From Methanobacteriota archaeon (GTDB lineage Archaea > Thermoplasmatota > E2 > DHVEG-1), in assembly GCA_026394495.1 (NCBI GenBank), contig JAPKYE010000025.1, forward strand, positions 1 through 64,000: a stretch of 64,000 nt of DNA. The letters run 5' to 3'. How positions within the stretch are numbered: the first letter of the stretch is position 1; each line of letters starts with the position of its first letter. The notes beneath the pieces were generated by a model that had not been told where the DNA came from, made no database searches, and worked only from the letters and a program-made list of their open reading frames with translations. Positions 47,138-57,880 of the stretch are shown piece by piece. The translations under genes and the position numbers were made by a program.

Positions 47138-47692
47138 ATGGGTGTAGGAGTGATTGTTGTTACCGGTATTCCAGGGGTTGGAAAAACTACCGTGATGAAA
47201 CGGGCTGCAGAAGGTATGGATATTGAATTTGTTACCTTCGGAACTGTAATGAGCGATATCGCGATTAAAACCAATCTTGTGAAAGACCGGGATGAGATGC
47301 GTAAACTATCCTTAGAACAACAAAGGACTCTGCAGATTAAGACCGCGGAAAAAGTCGGCAAAATGAAAAACGTCATCGTCGACACCCACTGCACTGTTAA
47401 GACACCAAAAGGATATATGCCTGGACTTCCCGAGTGGGTGCTAAAGAAACTGAATCCGACTGCGATCGTGATTGTAGAAGCTGACCCAAAAGAGATTTTC
47501 AACCGACGAGCAAAAGATGCTACACGAAATCGAGACCCCGACACCGTTGAGAAAATCGCAGAACACCAAATGATGAACCGCGCAGCAGCAATGGCATATG
47601 CGACACTCACAGGAGCAACCGTTAAAATCGTATTCAACCATGATAACGCACTTGACGAAGCAGTGAAAGAAGCATCACCGGTGTTGCAATGA
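47138..47692 (+). CDS. adkA: Adenylate kinase (archaeal AdkA)
   Basis: VIVVTGIPGVGKTTVMKRA, VDTHCTVKTPKGYMPGLP. Confidence 0.94.
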   Translation: MGVGVIVVTGIPGVGKTTVMKRAAEGMDIEFVTFGTVMSDIAIKTNLVKDRDEMRKLSLEQQRTLQIKTAEKVGKMKNVIVDTHCTVKTPKGYMPGLPEWVLKKLNPTAIVIVEADPKEIFNRRAKDATRNRDPDTVEKIAEHQMMNRAAAMAYATLTGATVKIVFNHDNALDEAVKEASPVLQ

Positions 47693-48354
47693 AAAAAACG
47701 ATGGACAATAACGCAGCACAAGGCAGCTCCATGTTTCTTTTCCTTATGCTGTTCATGGTTCTGATATTATTTGTAATGCCCACACTTGGACCAATTCTAG
47801 GCGTCTATTTTGGGTATGCCTTCGAACCACTCATCGGATTTAACGGACAATACCCCATCCTTACGCTGCTTCTCGCAGGATTCATCGTCGTCTTATTTTC
47901 CTCACTACTCACAAACTTTTTCACCAAATGGAAAAAAATGGGTGAAACACAAGAAATGGCAAAAGCATTTCAGAAGGAACTAGCAGAGGCACGAAAAAGT
48001 GGGAATACAAATCGGATAAGTAAACTAATGAAGATGCAACCGGAAATCATGCAAAGACAGATGGAAGGATCAGGTGGCATGATGAAACCCATGCTTTTTC
48101 TCGTCGTCTTCATCTTCCCAATCTTCATGTGGCTACGATTATTCCTCGGCAGTCTTCCACACTATTATTTTACTGTTCCCTGGGCATCAAATGTATCCTT
48201 GTTCAACAGTCAAATCCTTTTCCAAACATGGCTATGGCTCTACCTTGTTTTCACCTTTGTTTTAGGACAGATCATCAGACAAGCACTGAAATGGGTCAGC
48301 TGGTCTGACTGGTGGATCAACACAAAAAAGAGATTGATACCATCGCGCTCGTAG
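47689..48354 (+). CDS. DUF106/EMC3-like membrane protein (YidC/Oxa1 superfamily)
   Basis: Located between adkA and cmk; KKMGETQEMAKAFQKELAEARKSGNTNRISKLMKMQPEIM. Confidence 0.88.
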   Translation: MKKTMDNNAAQGSSMFLFLMLFMVLILFVMPTLGPILGVYFGYAFEPLIGFNGQYPILTLLLAGFIVVLFSSLLTNFFTKWKKMGETQEMAKAFQKELAEARKSGNTNRISKLMKMQPEIMQRQMEGSGGMMKPMLFLVVFIFPIFMWLRLFLGSLPHYYFTVPWASNVSLFNSQILFQTWLWLYLVFTFVLGQIIRQALKWVSWSDWWINTKKRLIPSRS

Positions 48355-48361
48355 GAAAAAT

Positions 48362-48889
48362 ATGGTAACAATTACGATCAGTGGGTTACCCGGCAGTGGA
48401 AAAACAACGGTCGCAAAACTTTTGGAAGAGAAACTAAAAATAAAATACGTGTACTCCGGGGATTTGTTTCGAACTATGGCAAAGCAACACCATATGTCCC
48501 TTGAGGAGTTCGGGAAGTTCTGTGAAAACAATCAAGAAATCGACAAGGAACTTGACACCAATCAACTAAAAATCATTCGCAAAGGAAATGTGATCGTTGA
48601 AGGAAGACTCGCAGGATGGCTCGCATATCAAAACAAGGTCCCTGCGTTAAAGATTCTTATCGCTGCAGATCAAGATACACGGGTAAGACGAATCATGAAA
48701 CGCGAAGAAGGCAATATTGCACAAAGAAAACAGGAGATGCTCACCCGGGAGAAAAGCGAAGCAAAACGATATAAAACCTATTATAAGATCGATATAACCG
48801 ATACCTCGATTTATGATCTTGTGATTGACTCAGCACAGAAGACTCCTGCGGAAATCGTAGATATTATCATTGAAAAACTTAGGAAGTAA
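48362..48889 (+). CDS. cmk: Cytidylate kinase
   Basis: ITISGLPGSGKTTVAKLLEEKL, YVYSGDLFRTMA, VEGRLAGW. Confidence 0.92.
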   Translation: MVTITISGLPGSGKTTVAKLLEEKLKIKYVYSGDLFRTMAKQHHMSLEEFGKFCENNQEIDKELDTNQLKIIRKGNVIVEGRLAGWLAYQNKVPALKILIAADQDTRVRRIMKREEGNIAQRKQEMLTREKSEAKRYKTYYKIDITDTSIYDLVIDSAQKTPAEIVDIIIEKLRK

Positions 48890-48928
48890 ACACTTTTTAT
48901 AGGACATGCCTTATTCTGAGAAGACTCT

Positions 48929-49930
48929 ATGACAGAAAGAACCCATCGTTTACCATCTGATAAAGAACGGAAACGACTCATCAAAGTACATGTTGCAACC
49001 AATCCGCATTACGGGAAAAAACCAGAGGAACGCACTATTCCAGAATTGCTTTCCAATGGGATGATCAACCTAGATAAACCATCTGGACCGACGTCCCATC
49101 AGGTTGTCGCCTGGGTAAGAGACGCCCTAGAAATAGAGAAAACAGGACACGGAGGGACTCTAGATCCTCATGTTACCGGTATTCTTCCAGTTGCACTCGG
49201 AAATGCATCCCGGGCGTTACAAGTACTATTGACTGCTGGAAAAGAGTATGTCGGAGTCATGCATCTTCACAAACCAGTAGAAAAAGAAAGAATCCATGAG
49301 GCTTGTCTGCGTTTCGTCGGTGATGTATATCAGGTTCCACCCTTACGCTCTGCAGTGAAACGCGTCAGGCGAAAACGACAGATATATTATTTAGACATCA
49401 TAGAAATCAAGGATCGAGATGTACTCTTTCGTGTGGGCTGCGAAGCAGGAACCTACATCCGGACACTGTGTGTAGATATCGGCAGAACACTGAAAACCGG
49501 TGCGCATATGGCTGATCTTCGACGAACAAGAATCGGAAGATTAAACGAAAAAGACTCAATGACACTTCAAGATGTACGAGATGCATATATTTTCTGGAAA
49601 GAAGACAAGGATGAATCAGAAATTCGCACAACGATTTTTCCAATGGAGAATCTGCTAACACACATCCCAAAGATCGTGATTCGTGATTCCGCGGTCGATG
49701 CACTTTGCCATGGAGCAAGTCTAGCGCTCCCCGGAGTCGTTGAGGCAGATACCGACATAAAAAAAGATGATATGGTTGCTGTCCTTACGTTAAAAGGAGA
49801 AGGTGTTGTGTTAGCGCGGGCAACAATGCCCACAGAACATATCCTAGAAAAAGATACAGGGATCTGTGCGACTCTTGAACGGGTATTGATGAATAAAGGC
49901 ACCTATCCATCCATCTGGAAAAAATCTTAA
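48929..49930 (+). CDS. cbf5: tRNA/rRNA pseudouridine synthase Cbf5/TruB
   Basis: INLDKPSGPTSHQVVAWV, GHGGTLDPHVTGILPVALG, AGTYIRTLCVDIG. Confidence 0.95.
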   Translation: MTERTHRLPSDKERKRLIKVHVATNPHYGKKPEERTIPELLSNGMINLDKPSGPTSHQVVAWVRDALEIEKTGHGGTLDPHVTGILPVALGNASRALQVLLTAGKEYVGVMHLHKPVEKERIHEACLRFVGDVYQVPPLRSAVKRVRRKRQIYYLDIIEIKDRDVLFRVGCEAGTYIRTLCVDIGRTLKTGAHMADLRRTRIGRLNEKDSMTLQDVRDAYIFWKEDKDESEIRTTIFPMENLLTHIPKIVIRDSAVDALCHGASLALPGVVEADTDIKKDDMVAVLTLKGEGVVLARATMPTEHILEKDTGICATLERVLMNKGTYPSIWKKS

Positions 49931-49961
49931 TAGGGAATACTGTTTTCTGATTGTATTTTTT

Positions 49962-50046
49962 GCCGAGGTGGCTCAGTCCGGCTACGGCGCGAGTCTGGAA
50001 AGCTCGTGGGGACCTCTCCGCGGGAGTTCAAATCTCCCCCTCGGCG
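49962..50046 (+). tRNA. tRNA-Ser (anticodon GGA)
   Basis: GCCGAGG/CCTCGGC acceptor, long variable arm, CGAGT-CTGGAAA-GCTCG anticodon arm, discriminator G. Confidence 0.93.
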
Positions 50047-50114
50047 TAAATTATTCTTTGAAAAAAAATATCGTATGATTTCGCATAAAAAAAATCGCAA
50101 TTCTTATCTATAAA

Positions 50115-50330
50115 TTACGAAGAAGTAGAGTTTCTTTTCACCTGAATGAACTCAATGTTATCTGTTGCTTTCACAATCTCGGTGTTCATTAGCTCATTGA
50201 GCACATGTTCTACGTATTTTATTCTCAGGAGTAACTTTTGTTTCTCTTCATCAGTCATCCTTGCTTTTATGTCAAATTTCCATTTACCATCAGATAGATC
50301 AATGATCCTTAGAGCGATTTCCGACGTCAT
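50115..50330 (-). CDS. Hypothetical protein
   Basis: MTSEIALRIIDLSDGKWKFDIKARMTDEEKQKLLLRIKYVEHVLNELM; intact frame. Confidence 0.5.
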   Translation of the reverse strand: MTSEIALRIIDLSDGKWKFDIKARMTDEEKQKLLLRIKYVEHVLNELMNTEIVKATDNIEFIQVKRNSTSS

Positions 50331-50411
50331 ATGATATACTCCCTCATTATTAATATAAAAATATATCGTGTCAAAATGACAAAATGAACAACGACCAACC
50401 AAAAACGTTAC

Positions 50412-50798
50412 CTAACTTATTTTCCAGGTGAACAAAAGAAGACCTAAAACCATTAACAGAAAACCAACACCATAAATTAGCAAGGTCTTGGGTGTCGTAT
50501 GCCTCCACATAGGCACACTCTGATTAATAATAAAATTCGCACTCACCACAAAAACACCAACAATCGATACAATCGGCACATATGCAATAACAAGTTTCGA
50601 CAATTCATAGATAAGAGGAGTAAAAAGACCTAAGATCACCGCGGCAGCAAGATAAATAACCACAGCCTGCTCCTTCGATCGATATTTACCAGCACTTTTA
50701 AACCCAGTCGGGGTAACCTTATATATCAACGTAGAAACAAACGTAATAATAATCCCGGTTAACATCAATCGACTTTGCTCAACGAAGACATCAAACAT
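50412..50798 (-). CDS. Hypothetical membrane protein
   Basis: Several hydrophobic helices over 128 aa. Confidence 0.55.
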   Translation of the reverse strand: MFDVFVEQSRLMLTGIIITFVSTLIYKVTPTGFKSAGKYRSKEQAVVIYLAAAVILGLFTPLIYELSKLVIAYVPIVSIVGVFVVSANFIINQSVPMWRHTTPKTLLIYGVGFLLMVLGLLLFTWKIS

Positions 50799-50863
50799 AG
50801 TATGAGTTCTCTTTATTGAATAATATCATATACAATGAAAAAGAATAATACATCAATAACATT

Positions 50864-51415
50864 TCATTCATTTAGCCTTCGTTCCATCAGATCCGCTAAC
50901 AATTTCTTTGTCCCATATGTCAGAGGCTTATTTCCAACAAATCTTTTAAACTGGTCAACCCGATTCATCGATTGATAAAAACGAAGGATATCATCTAACG
51001 TCCCTTGCAAATCCGTTAAATAAGCACCAAGATCAAATAATTTATCATCATCCATATCAATCGCTTCATCAGAATAATATGATATTATCAACGTACAAAG
51101 ACGTTTACATTCTGTAAGCCAATCCATCAAATTATTTTCTAATTTTATATAATATTCTGCGTCACCAACCAACCATTTTTCTATCATTTGCATTTCAAGA
51201 GGGGACATATCCTCGTTTTTTCTCAACTTGTTTATACACCGTTCAACAGGTTCTTTAAAATTCTCATGAATAGTCTTCTGTAGATCGTTACGAAGGACCG
51301 TTAAAGGCTTCATTGAGCTTTCAATTGCACTTTTATCAAAACCAGTCAAACTATCATCAATTTTCGTTATCAGCACCAATATTTTATCAGAAAGATTTTC
51401 ACCCATATAATTCAC
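50864..51415 (-). CDS. Hypothetical helical protein
   Basis: 183-aa intact ORF. Confidence 0.5.
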   Translation of the reverse strand: MNYMGENLSDKILVLITKIDDSLTGFDKSAIESSMKPLTVLRNDLQKTIHENFKEPVERCINKLRKNEDMSPLEMQMIEKWLVGDAEYYIKLENNLMDWLTECKRLCTLIISYYSDEAIDMDDDKLFDLGAYLTDLQGTLDDILRFYQSMNRVDQFKRFVGNKPLTYGTKKLLADLMERRLNE

Positions 51416-51509
51416 AATCCACTCCTAATCCATCAATATCTTAATAAATATAACGCGCAAAAAAAGAAGAAGCCCGCGAAAACCAAACAAGTGTTTTCAG
51501 CGGATACCA

Positions 51510-52457
51510 CTACATTTTCTCGTCAGTCATCTCATGAGAAACATGTTTCTTATCAACTGGAATCGGGGTAATACCTGCCATTTTCTCAGTTAACACATTC
51601 ACAATCGAAGAATTCGGATCAATCACGAATTTCGTATTATTCTCAAGAGAAAATTGTATAGTTTCAAGTTTTTTATAAAGCTGTGCCTCATTTCTGAAAA
51701 ACTTCTGGATTGCTGTATTAATCTTCTCTATTTTTGCTGCATCTGCGTCCGCAACCTTAATAATCGCTTGCGCATGCCCCTCAGCCTCTAAAATTGCCGC
51801 TTGTTTCATCCCCTCAGCTTTTTTAATTTCTGATCTACGCATCCCATCGGCCTGTGTCTCAGCTGCTGTCGCAAAATCTATCGCGGCCTGTTTCTCATTT
51901 TCTGCTTTAACAACCTTGTTCATAGTCTCTTGAACATCTTTTGGCGGATCAATCTCTTTTAGCTCAGTACGAACAACATCGATACCCCATGTTTTTGTCT
52001 CCTGACTTAAGGTCTGCATGAGTTCCTGATTAATCCGATCTCGTTCACTATTCGCCTCATTCAACGAAAGCGTACCAATAATGTTTCTTAAAGTAGTTCT
52101 GGCAAGATTCACAATCTGATATTCATAGTTAAACACATTATACTGCGATGATTTAACAGATTCTTCATCTATTTTTACCTTGAAATACACCTGCGCATCA
52201 ACCCGCGCATTTAACTTATCTTTTGTGATGATTTCCTGAGGTTCAGCATTGATCATTTTTTCGGTAATATTGACTTTAACGATTCGGTCCACGATCGGGA
52301 TGACCCAACAAAACCCAGGCCCCGAAAAACGACGATATTTTCCGAGTCGCTCAACTAATGCACGCTGCGTAGGACGAACTATCCGTATACCTATCAAGAA
52401 ATACCAGACGACGACAACGATTAAAAATACTATGACTGCCATCCAAAATAGATCCAT
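51510..52457 (-). CDS. SPFH/Band 7 (stomatin-like) protein
   Basis: IVRPTQRALVERLGKYRRFSGPGFCWVIPIVDRIVKVNI; DPPKDVQETMNKVVKAENEKQAAI. Confidence 0.92.
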   Translation of the reverse strand: MDLFWMAVIVFLIVVVVWYFLIGIRIVRPTQRALVERLGKYRRFSGPGFCWVIPIVDRIVKVNITEKMINAEPQEIITKDKLNARVDAQVYFKVKIDEESVKSSQYNVFNYEYQIVNLARTTLRNIIGTLSLNEANSERDRINQELMQTLSQETKTWGIDVVRTELKEIDPPKDVQETMNKVVKAENEKQAAIDFATAAETQADGMRRSEIKKAEGMKQAAILEAEGHAQAIIKVADADAAKIEKINTAIQKFFRNEAQLYKKLETIQFSLENNTKFVIDPNSSIVNVLTEKMAGITPIPVDKKHVSHEMTDEKM

Positions 52458-52682
52458 TTTTTTTCACCTCTCCATCGTTGGCAACTAAGTTGCAAACACA
52501 ACAGATAATACGCTCTTCTTTATAAAACTATATCCTCAAGGAGAAAAACAAGAGACAATATCCTGAAAAAAAGGATAGTACTGTGCATATGCATATTGCT
52601 ATCCACCAGGATGTGCAGATGCATACTGAAAAACAACAAAAGCAATATTTAATACACACTTACTTATGTACGCGATTGTACT

Positions 52683-53354
52683 ATGAATCCGATAGTCATC
52701 CAGTCAAGCCTTTTCCTAGGCATCATTCCTGCGCTTCTTCTTCTTTATCTTAGTATTAAAGGCTACGAAGGACTCTACAAAGAAAAAAATATTTTTCTCT
52801 CATTTATTGGAGGGATTATAGCAGGAGTAATCGCAATTTTGATAGAATGGATAACAGTATCGGTTGGAGTACTATTCATCATATTATTTCCCATCTTAGA
52901 ACAACTATTAAAAACTATGATCCTAAACATCGGCAGATTACAAAACAAAAAAGAAACCGTCATTTATGGACTTTGCCTAGGTTTAGGATTTGGATCAATC
53001 TTCACCCCGTTTTCTTTAATTACATCTAATATCATTATATTAGATATCTTCGGAATTTCTCTCATTGTAATCGGATCAATAGGAACCATTCTTTTACAAG
53101 CATCAACAGGAATCATTATTGGGTATGGTGTCTATACTCGGAAACTCCGTAAATACATCCCCATTGCAATTCTTATTTACATACCTGTGACTGCGATAAC
53201 ATGGATAACAATCCTTTATCGTATTGATTATCTCTACCTTTCATTAGTCTTTTATGGGTTTGTTATCTACGGGTACCTTCTGAAAAATTTACTCCCACGT
53301 ATTCTACCTCAACAACAGAGACGAAAAAGACTTCGATTACTCCAACAAAAATAA
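52683..53354 (+). CDS. Membrane protein, possibly PrsW-like
   Basis: Polytopic 223 aa with LFPILEQLLK and GLCLGLGFG. Confidence 0.5.
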   Translation: MNPIVIQSSLFLGIIPALLLLYLSIKGYEGLYKEKNIFLSFIGGIIAGVIAILIEWITVSVGVLFIILFPILEQLLKTMILNIGRLQNKKETVIYGLCLGLGFGSIFTPFSLITSNIIILDIFGISLIVIGSIGTILLQASTGIIIGYGVYTRKLRKYIPIAILIYIPVTAITWITILYRIDYLYLSLVFYGFVIYGYLLKNLLPRILPQQQRRKRLRLLQQK

Positions 53355-53393
53355 AAAATAATTACGACTTAAAACCAAAGAGTGTGAAAAACA

Positions 53394-53894
53394 ATGGATA
53401 CAACAAATAATCTATCTGAAAATCAATCTATGCAACCCAAGCAATCTACAGATGTAGATCCCTATGTACCATTAGTGCAAAAAACATCCAGGCCATTGAT
53501 TGCTGGTGTTCTTTTACTTCTCTCAGGTTTACTTGGTATATTAAACGGAATTAACTATCTTACATTAGATCAATCAACAATAGATTCAATTATGATATAT
53601 ATGCAATCAATGAATTTACCAATGACAATCACTGAAGAAACCCTGCGACAAATTTATACACTGTGCGGAACAACATTTATAATTTTATCAATATTCACAA
53701 TACTCGGCGGTGTTGTATCAATAAAACGAAAACTCTGGGGTCTTGCTCTTACAGGAAGCATCCTAGGATTATTCACCATTGGTTATCCTCCATTCAGCTC
53801 TACTATTCTTGCATTTATCGCACTCATCATCTTGATACTCGCAAGAAAAGAATTTCAATCCGCAAATTCAGACACGGGTAGAATCAATACTTAA
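53394..53894 (+). CDS. Hypothetical membrane protein
   Basis: 166 aa, multiple hydrophobic helices. Confidence 0.5.
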   Translation: MDTTNNLSENQSMQPKQSTDVDPYVPLVQKTSRPLIAGVLLLLSGLLGILNGINYLTLDQSTIDSIMIYMQSMNLPMTITEETLRQIYTLCGTTFIILSIFTILGGVVSIKRKLWGLALTGSILGLFTIGYPPFSSTILAFIALIILILARKEFQSANSDTGRINT

Positions 53895-54132
53895 AAACCC
53901 ATAGCAACAAACCAATCGCAACAGAACAAACAAAAAGAGCAACAAGAAGAACATCACGATTTTTTATAAGAAACTGCTCTGCCGGTGGATGACCATTATA
54001 ATAGCTCCAGGCATCCGTTGGAACGTTATCAGGTTCCCGGGGCACAGGATTTGACAGCGCATACGATGCGATAACACCCCAAACCATAAGAGGAAAAATC
54101 AAGTTCCAAATGAGTTTTTTCTTTTCACACAT
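53884..54132 (-). CDS. Hypothetical membrane protein
   Basis: 82 aa, two hydrophobic helices. Confidence 0.45.
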   Translation of the reverse strand: MCEKKKLIWNLIFPLMVWGVIASYALSNPVPREPDNVPTDAWSYYNGHPPAEQFLIKNRDVLLVALFVCSVAIGLLLWVFKY

Positions 54133-54191
54133 ACATTCAACCTACCACCAGAGTTGAGAACGAAGAAACATAGATCGCCATAGGAAATTGA

Positions 54192-54440
54192 TCATAATTC
54201 AAGATACTGCTCTTTTGGTTCGCCCCCAAACATCGGGGATGTGATCGCCCAGGAAGTACGAATAAACAAATGAGCAAAAAGAGCAATTAAAATTATCGCA
54301 CGTAACCATGTAGGGAACACGTTTTCAGGTAACGGCCAGAAAAAAAGTATTACGCCAAGTACTCCAATGACCGTAGCAGAAATAACGGAACTAAATAAAA
54401 TTTTGTTCTGAGACGCATCCATCCACTTTTTGGAATGCAT
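54192..54440 (-). CDS. Hypothetical membrane protein
   Basis: 82 aa, two hydrophobic helices. Confidence 0.45.
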   Translation of the reverse strand: MHSKKWMDASQNKILFSSVISATVIGVLGVILFFWPLPENVFPTWLRAIILIALFAHLFIRTSWAITSPMFGGEPKEQYLEL

Positions 54441-54583
54441 TTACGGTTTTTAATCTTTGCGGACAATGTGACTCCCACACATAAACGTGAAAAATATCAC
54501 TGCCAATTCAACGAAAACAGATGACAATATGGGAAAAATTTAACCCATGACAACATATAAAGATTCATTACGGAGAAATCACC

Positions 54584-54973
54584 ATGAACATGGAAATTCG
54601 TTTTCCAGGCGGAAAAAAAGTAGAAGCAACCTACAAGGGATATACAACCCTCACTGACCAACCAACTCATGCAGGAGGCAACGGATCTGCCCTTGAGCCA
54701 TTCTCCTTGTTTCTTGTCTCCATTGGCACCTGCACCGGGTTTTATGTGTTAAGCTTCTGTCAAAAACACGACATCCCCACAAAAGACATCAGTCTTGTGT
54801 TAACAACAGAACAAAACGATGAAACCCATCTTATCACAAACATAACCATTGATATCAAGGTACCAAAAGAATTCCCAGAACAATACAAAAATGCGGTAAT
54901 CAAAGCAGCAGAATCCTGCGCAGTAAAAAAACAACTGGATCATCCGCCGCAGTTCACAATACATGTTATATAG
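54584..54973 (+). CDS. OsmC-family protein
   Basis: PGGKKVEATYKGYTTLTDQPTHAGGNGSALEPFSLFLVSIGTCTGFYVL. Confidence 0.85.
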   Translation: MNMEIRFPGGKKVEATYKGYTTLTDQPTHAGGNGSALEPFSLFLVSIGTCTGFYVLSFCQKHDIPTKDISLVLTTEQNDETHLITNITIDIKVPKEFPEQYKNAVIKAAESCAVKKQLDHPPQFTIHVI

Positions 54974-55036
54974 AAATAGAAAAACAACACAGGGTTTATG
55001 TACGTCGTTTCTATTTGCCAACTCAGGGAGAAACAT

Positions 55037-56302
55037 ATGACGGTTACACTCGTTATCGGCACCCAATGGGGAGATGAAGGCAAAGGAAAGGTTGTCGACT
55101 ACTTTTCAAAACATGCAGACTACGTAGTACGTTTTCAAGGCGGCAACAATGCGGGTCATACAATAAAAGTCGGTGAAGAAATCTACAAACTCCATGTGAC
55201 CCCCTCAGGCGTTATTCAAGGAAAAATAGGTGTAATCGGAAACGGCGTCGTCATCGACCCAGAAAGCCTTCTCAAAGAAATAGAGGACCTTACAAAACGG
55301 GGAATCAAACCCAAACTTTTGATTAGCGACCGCGCCCATATCATCATGCCCTATCATAAAATCCTTGACGGCGCAGAGGAACAGTATCTTGGCGATAAAA
55401 AAATCGGGACAACAAAACGCGGGATTGGACCATGCTACAGCGACAAAGTCGCACGAAACGGCATACGTACCAATGACCTCCTTGACAAAAACACACTTGA
55501 TGTTCTCCTTGACAGAATCCTACCCATCAAACAAAAAATCATCGATGCATACGGCATAGATATTCACCTTAACAAAAAAGAAATCCTCGAAACCTTTGCT
55601 AACTATGGAAACCGACTGAGACAATACATAACAACAACCCATATCGAACTTAATACAGCAATACAAAAAGAAAAAAACATTCTTCTTGAAGGTGCCCAAG
55701 GAACCATGCTTGATGTTGATTTTGGAACATATCCTTTTACGACATCATCACATACGATCGCAGGAGGCTCAACAATAGGTATTGGTATCGGACCTAAACA
55801 CATCAATGAGATTATCGGCATCGTCAAAGCATATACAACACGAGTCGGACAAGGACCGCTCCCAACCGAGCTTCTTGACAAAACAGGAACATACCTCCAA
55901 CAGAAAGGCCATGAGTTCGGGACAACAACCAACAGACCGCGACGATGCGGCTGGCTAGATCTTATCGTCGTCAATCATTCTTGCATGATCTCAGGGATAA
56001 CCAAACTAGCGATCACCAAACTTGATGTCCTAAGTGGCCTCTCAAAAATAAAAATCTGCACACACTATCAATTGGATAAAAAAACAATCGATTATTTCCC
56101 CGCAAACATCGATGATGTAGCCAAAATAATTCCCGTTTACAAAGAATTCAAAGGATGGAAAGAGTTTCAATCAGATACAAAACAATTAACCGATCTGCCC
56201 AAAGAAGCACAAATCTATCTTTCGTTCATCGAAAAAGAAACAAAGGTCCCCATAGCACTCATCTCCACAGGACCAGGACGCACAGAAACCATCGAAGTCT
56301 AA
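55037..56302 (+). CDS. purA: Adenylosuccinate synthetase
   Basis: VIGTQWGDEGKGKVVDY, QGGNNAGHTI, GTTKRGIGPCYSDKVAR, RPRRCGWLDL. Confidence 0.96.
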   Translation: MTVTLVIGTQWGDEGKGKVVDYFSKHADYVVRFQGGNNAGHTIKVGEEIYKLHVTPSGVIQGKIGVIGNGVVIDPESLLKEIEDLTKRGIKPKLLISDRAHIIMPYHKILDGAEEQYLGDKKIGTTKRGIGPCYSDKVARNGIRTNDLLDKNTLDVLLDRILPIKQKIIDAYGIDIHLNKKEILETFANYGNRLRQYITTTHIELNTAIQKEKNILLEGAQGTMLDVDFGTYPFTTSSHTIAGGSTIGIGIGPKHINEIIGIVKAYTTRVGQGPLPTELLDKTGTYLQQKGHEFGTTTNRPRRCGWLDLIVVNHSCMISGITKLAITKLDVLSGLSKIKICTHYQLDKKTIDYFPANIDDVAKIIPVYKEFKGWKEFQSDTKQLTDLPKEAQIYLSFIEKETKVPIALISTGPGRTETIEV

Positions 56303-56538
56303 ACACGATGAACAACATCTATTGCAGTATGAATCCACCGCAGATACGAGTTACACGCAGCACGAAGCGAACACACATCAGTTGATCCCACCGTAAGCGT
56401 AAGTTTTGCACCAGAATATAAAAGATCAACGCTTGTTTTCGCAAGTGTATTATTCACCTCTGGAAAAAGAGAACGGGCGACAAGATCTGCATCATCTGCA
56501 GAATCAAACAAAAAAACAAACGTCGCCTGCTTTTTCAT
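56299..56538 (-). CDS. pcc1: KEOPS complex Pcc1-like subunit
   Basis: Small ORF in the canonical position after RpoP; LTVGSTDVCSLRAACNSYLRWI. Confidence 0.75.
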   Translation of the reverse strand: MKKQATFVFLFDSADDADLVARSLFPEVNNTLAKTSVDLLYSGAKLTLTVGSTDVCSLRAACNSYLRWIHTAIDVVHRV

Positions 56539-56554
56539 ACCAACAATGTATGTA

Positions 56555-56695
56555 TCAATGTGTTTTCATTCGTTTCGCAACAGTTGGACGTTCCTTGTAA
56601 AATACCTTACTGCCGCAGTATGGACATTGCATCCCGATGTTTTTCACATCGAACTGAACCGCTTTCTTACACAACCCACATTTATACCGCGTCAT
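56555..56695 (-). CDS. rpoP: DNA-directed RNA polymerase subunit P (Rpb12)
   Basis: Manual translation MTRYKCGLCKKAVQFDVKNIGMQCPYCGSKVFYKERPTVAKRMKTH; not in the ORF track because it is short. Confidence 0.88.
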   Translation of the reverse strand: MTRYKCGLCKKAVQFDVKNIGMQCPYCGSKVFYKERPTVAKRMKTH

Positions 56696-56700
56696 ACCAA

Positions 56701-56994
56701 TCACTTCGTCTCAACAGTCAACGATGGAGCCACAGCTTCACCTTTCAATATTTTATCGATACTCGTTCCTGCCTCAGTCTGAGGAAAATAAGCTCCACCA
56801 GCAAACGTAGTCCCACATTTCCTGCATGCCCAGATACTCGTACTAGTCCGTTTCACCGCATGTTGACCACATCGTGGACAGACATGTTTCTGTTTCTGCA
56901 CACTCTCAATTTCTCGAATACGTGTCCGTGATCGAACACCATATCTGGATTGGAATCGCCCCGCTGTACCAACTTTTTTTGTTCGTTTCGTCAT
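56701..56994 (-). CDS. rpl37ae: 50S ribosomal protein L37Ae
   Basis: [49 protein letters not shown]. Confidence 0.94.
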   Translation of the reverse strand: MTKRTKKVGTAGRFQSRYGVRSRTRIREIESVQKQKHVCPRCGQHAVKRTSTSIWACRKCGTTFAGGAYFPQTEAGTSIDKILKGEAVAPSLTVETK

Positions 56995-57010
56995 GATACG
57001 CCTCTGAATG

Positions 57011-57880
57011 TTATTTTTTACCTACACTTTTATATAATATTTGTCGAATTTCATTGCCATTATCAATCGATGCTTTTATAGCTTTTTGTATCTCCTCTTT
57101 AGTGAAACTGCCGTTTAACCCTTTCTGCATCGCTCTAATATGCCCTTTCTCATCTGTTGCAACGGTAAGTCTGGCACCATGAGACCGGACATCCCCTATA
57201 CCTTCTGCGATTTCCTCCTCATCAAGAGACGGATCAAAAACAACAACGTTATTAAATTTTACAGATGTACAAGAAATAGGCGGCTCTCTAAGCGGCAGCG
57301 GATAATCCGTCGGATGCTGCTGTAAGTAATCATTGATAGATGGACAGGTGTCCTTTAATTTCTCAAACAAAGGTTTAAAACGATCCATAGGGACTTTTGT
57401 GCTAAACAATGCTGCCAACGCCGCAAGACTCGCGGTATCAAACAAATTACCATCATAGTCAAGAATATGAATATCGATGAAAACCATCCATACTTTCTCA
57501 TCAGGAACAACACAGAGTTTATCAACATCGATGATTTGAGATTCGCGGATACCACGATCAACAACTCGTGCAAGCTCAATCGCTCTACCCCCAGGTGGAC
57601 CAGCCTCAAAATCAGGGGAAGCAAGCGGCACAAGCTCCGCACTAGTCGTCATCACACCAGAATTTGGCGAATCAGAATACGGCTCACCAATATCCATCTT
57701 GATACCTGCGAGCACCTGAGTGTTACCTATGCGCACCCGAGCAGATCCTTCAGCTTTGGAGACCACATGGGTTTCAATTTCAATCTTCCGATATTCATCA
57801 AACCGCCGACCATCAATGCGTTTTCCTTGCTCAGCAAGCTTACCCAGATAATCACTTTTAATAGAAGGAATTACGGTCAT
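57011..57880 (-). CDS. rrp42: Exosome complex subunit Rrp42
   Basis: [41 protein letters not shown]. Confidence 0.94.
   Translation of the reverse strand: MTVIPSIKSDYLGKLAEQGKRIDGRRFDEYRKIEIETHVVSKAEGSARVRIGNTQVLAGIKMDIGEPYSDSPNSGVMTTSAELVPLASPDFEAGPPGGRAIELARVVDRGIRESQIIDVDKLCVVPDEKVWMVFIDIHILDYDGNLFDTASLAALAALFSTKVPMDRFKPLFEKLKDTCPSINDYLQQHPTDYPLPLREPPISCTSVKFNNVVVFDPSLDEEEIAEGIGDVRSHGARLTVATDEKGHIRAMQKGLNGSFTKEEIQKAIKASIDNGNEIRQILYKSVGKK

Noticed and set aside
45145-49930. L15-SecY-AdkA-DUF106-Cmk-Cbf5 cluster as unusual
   Set aside because: Known conserved archaeal gene order; intact and unremarkable.
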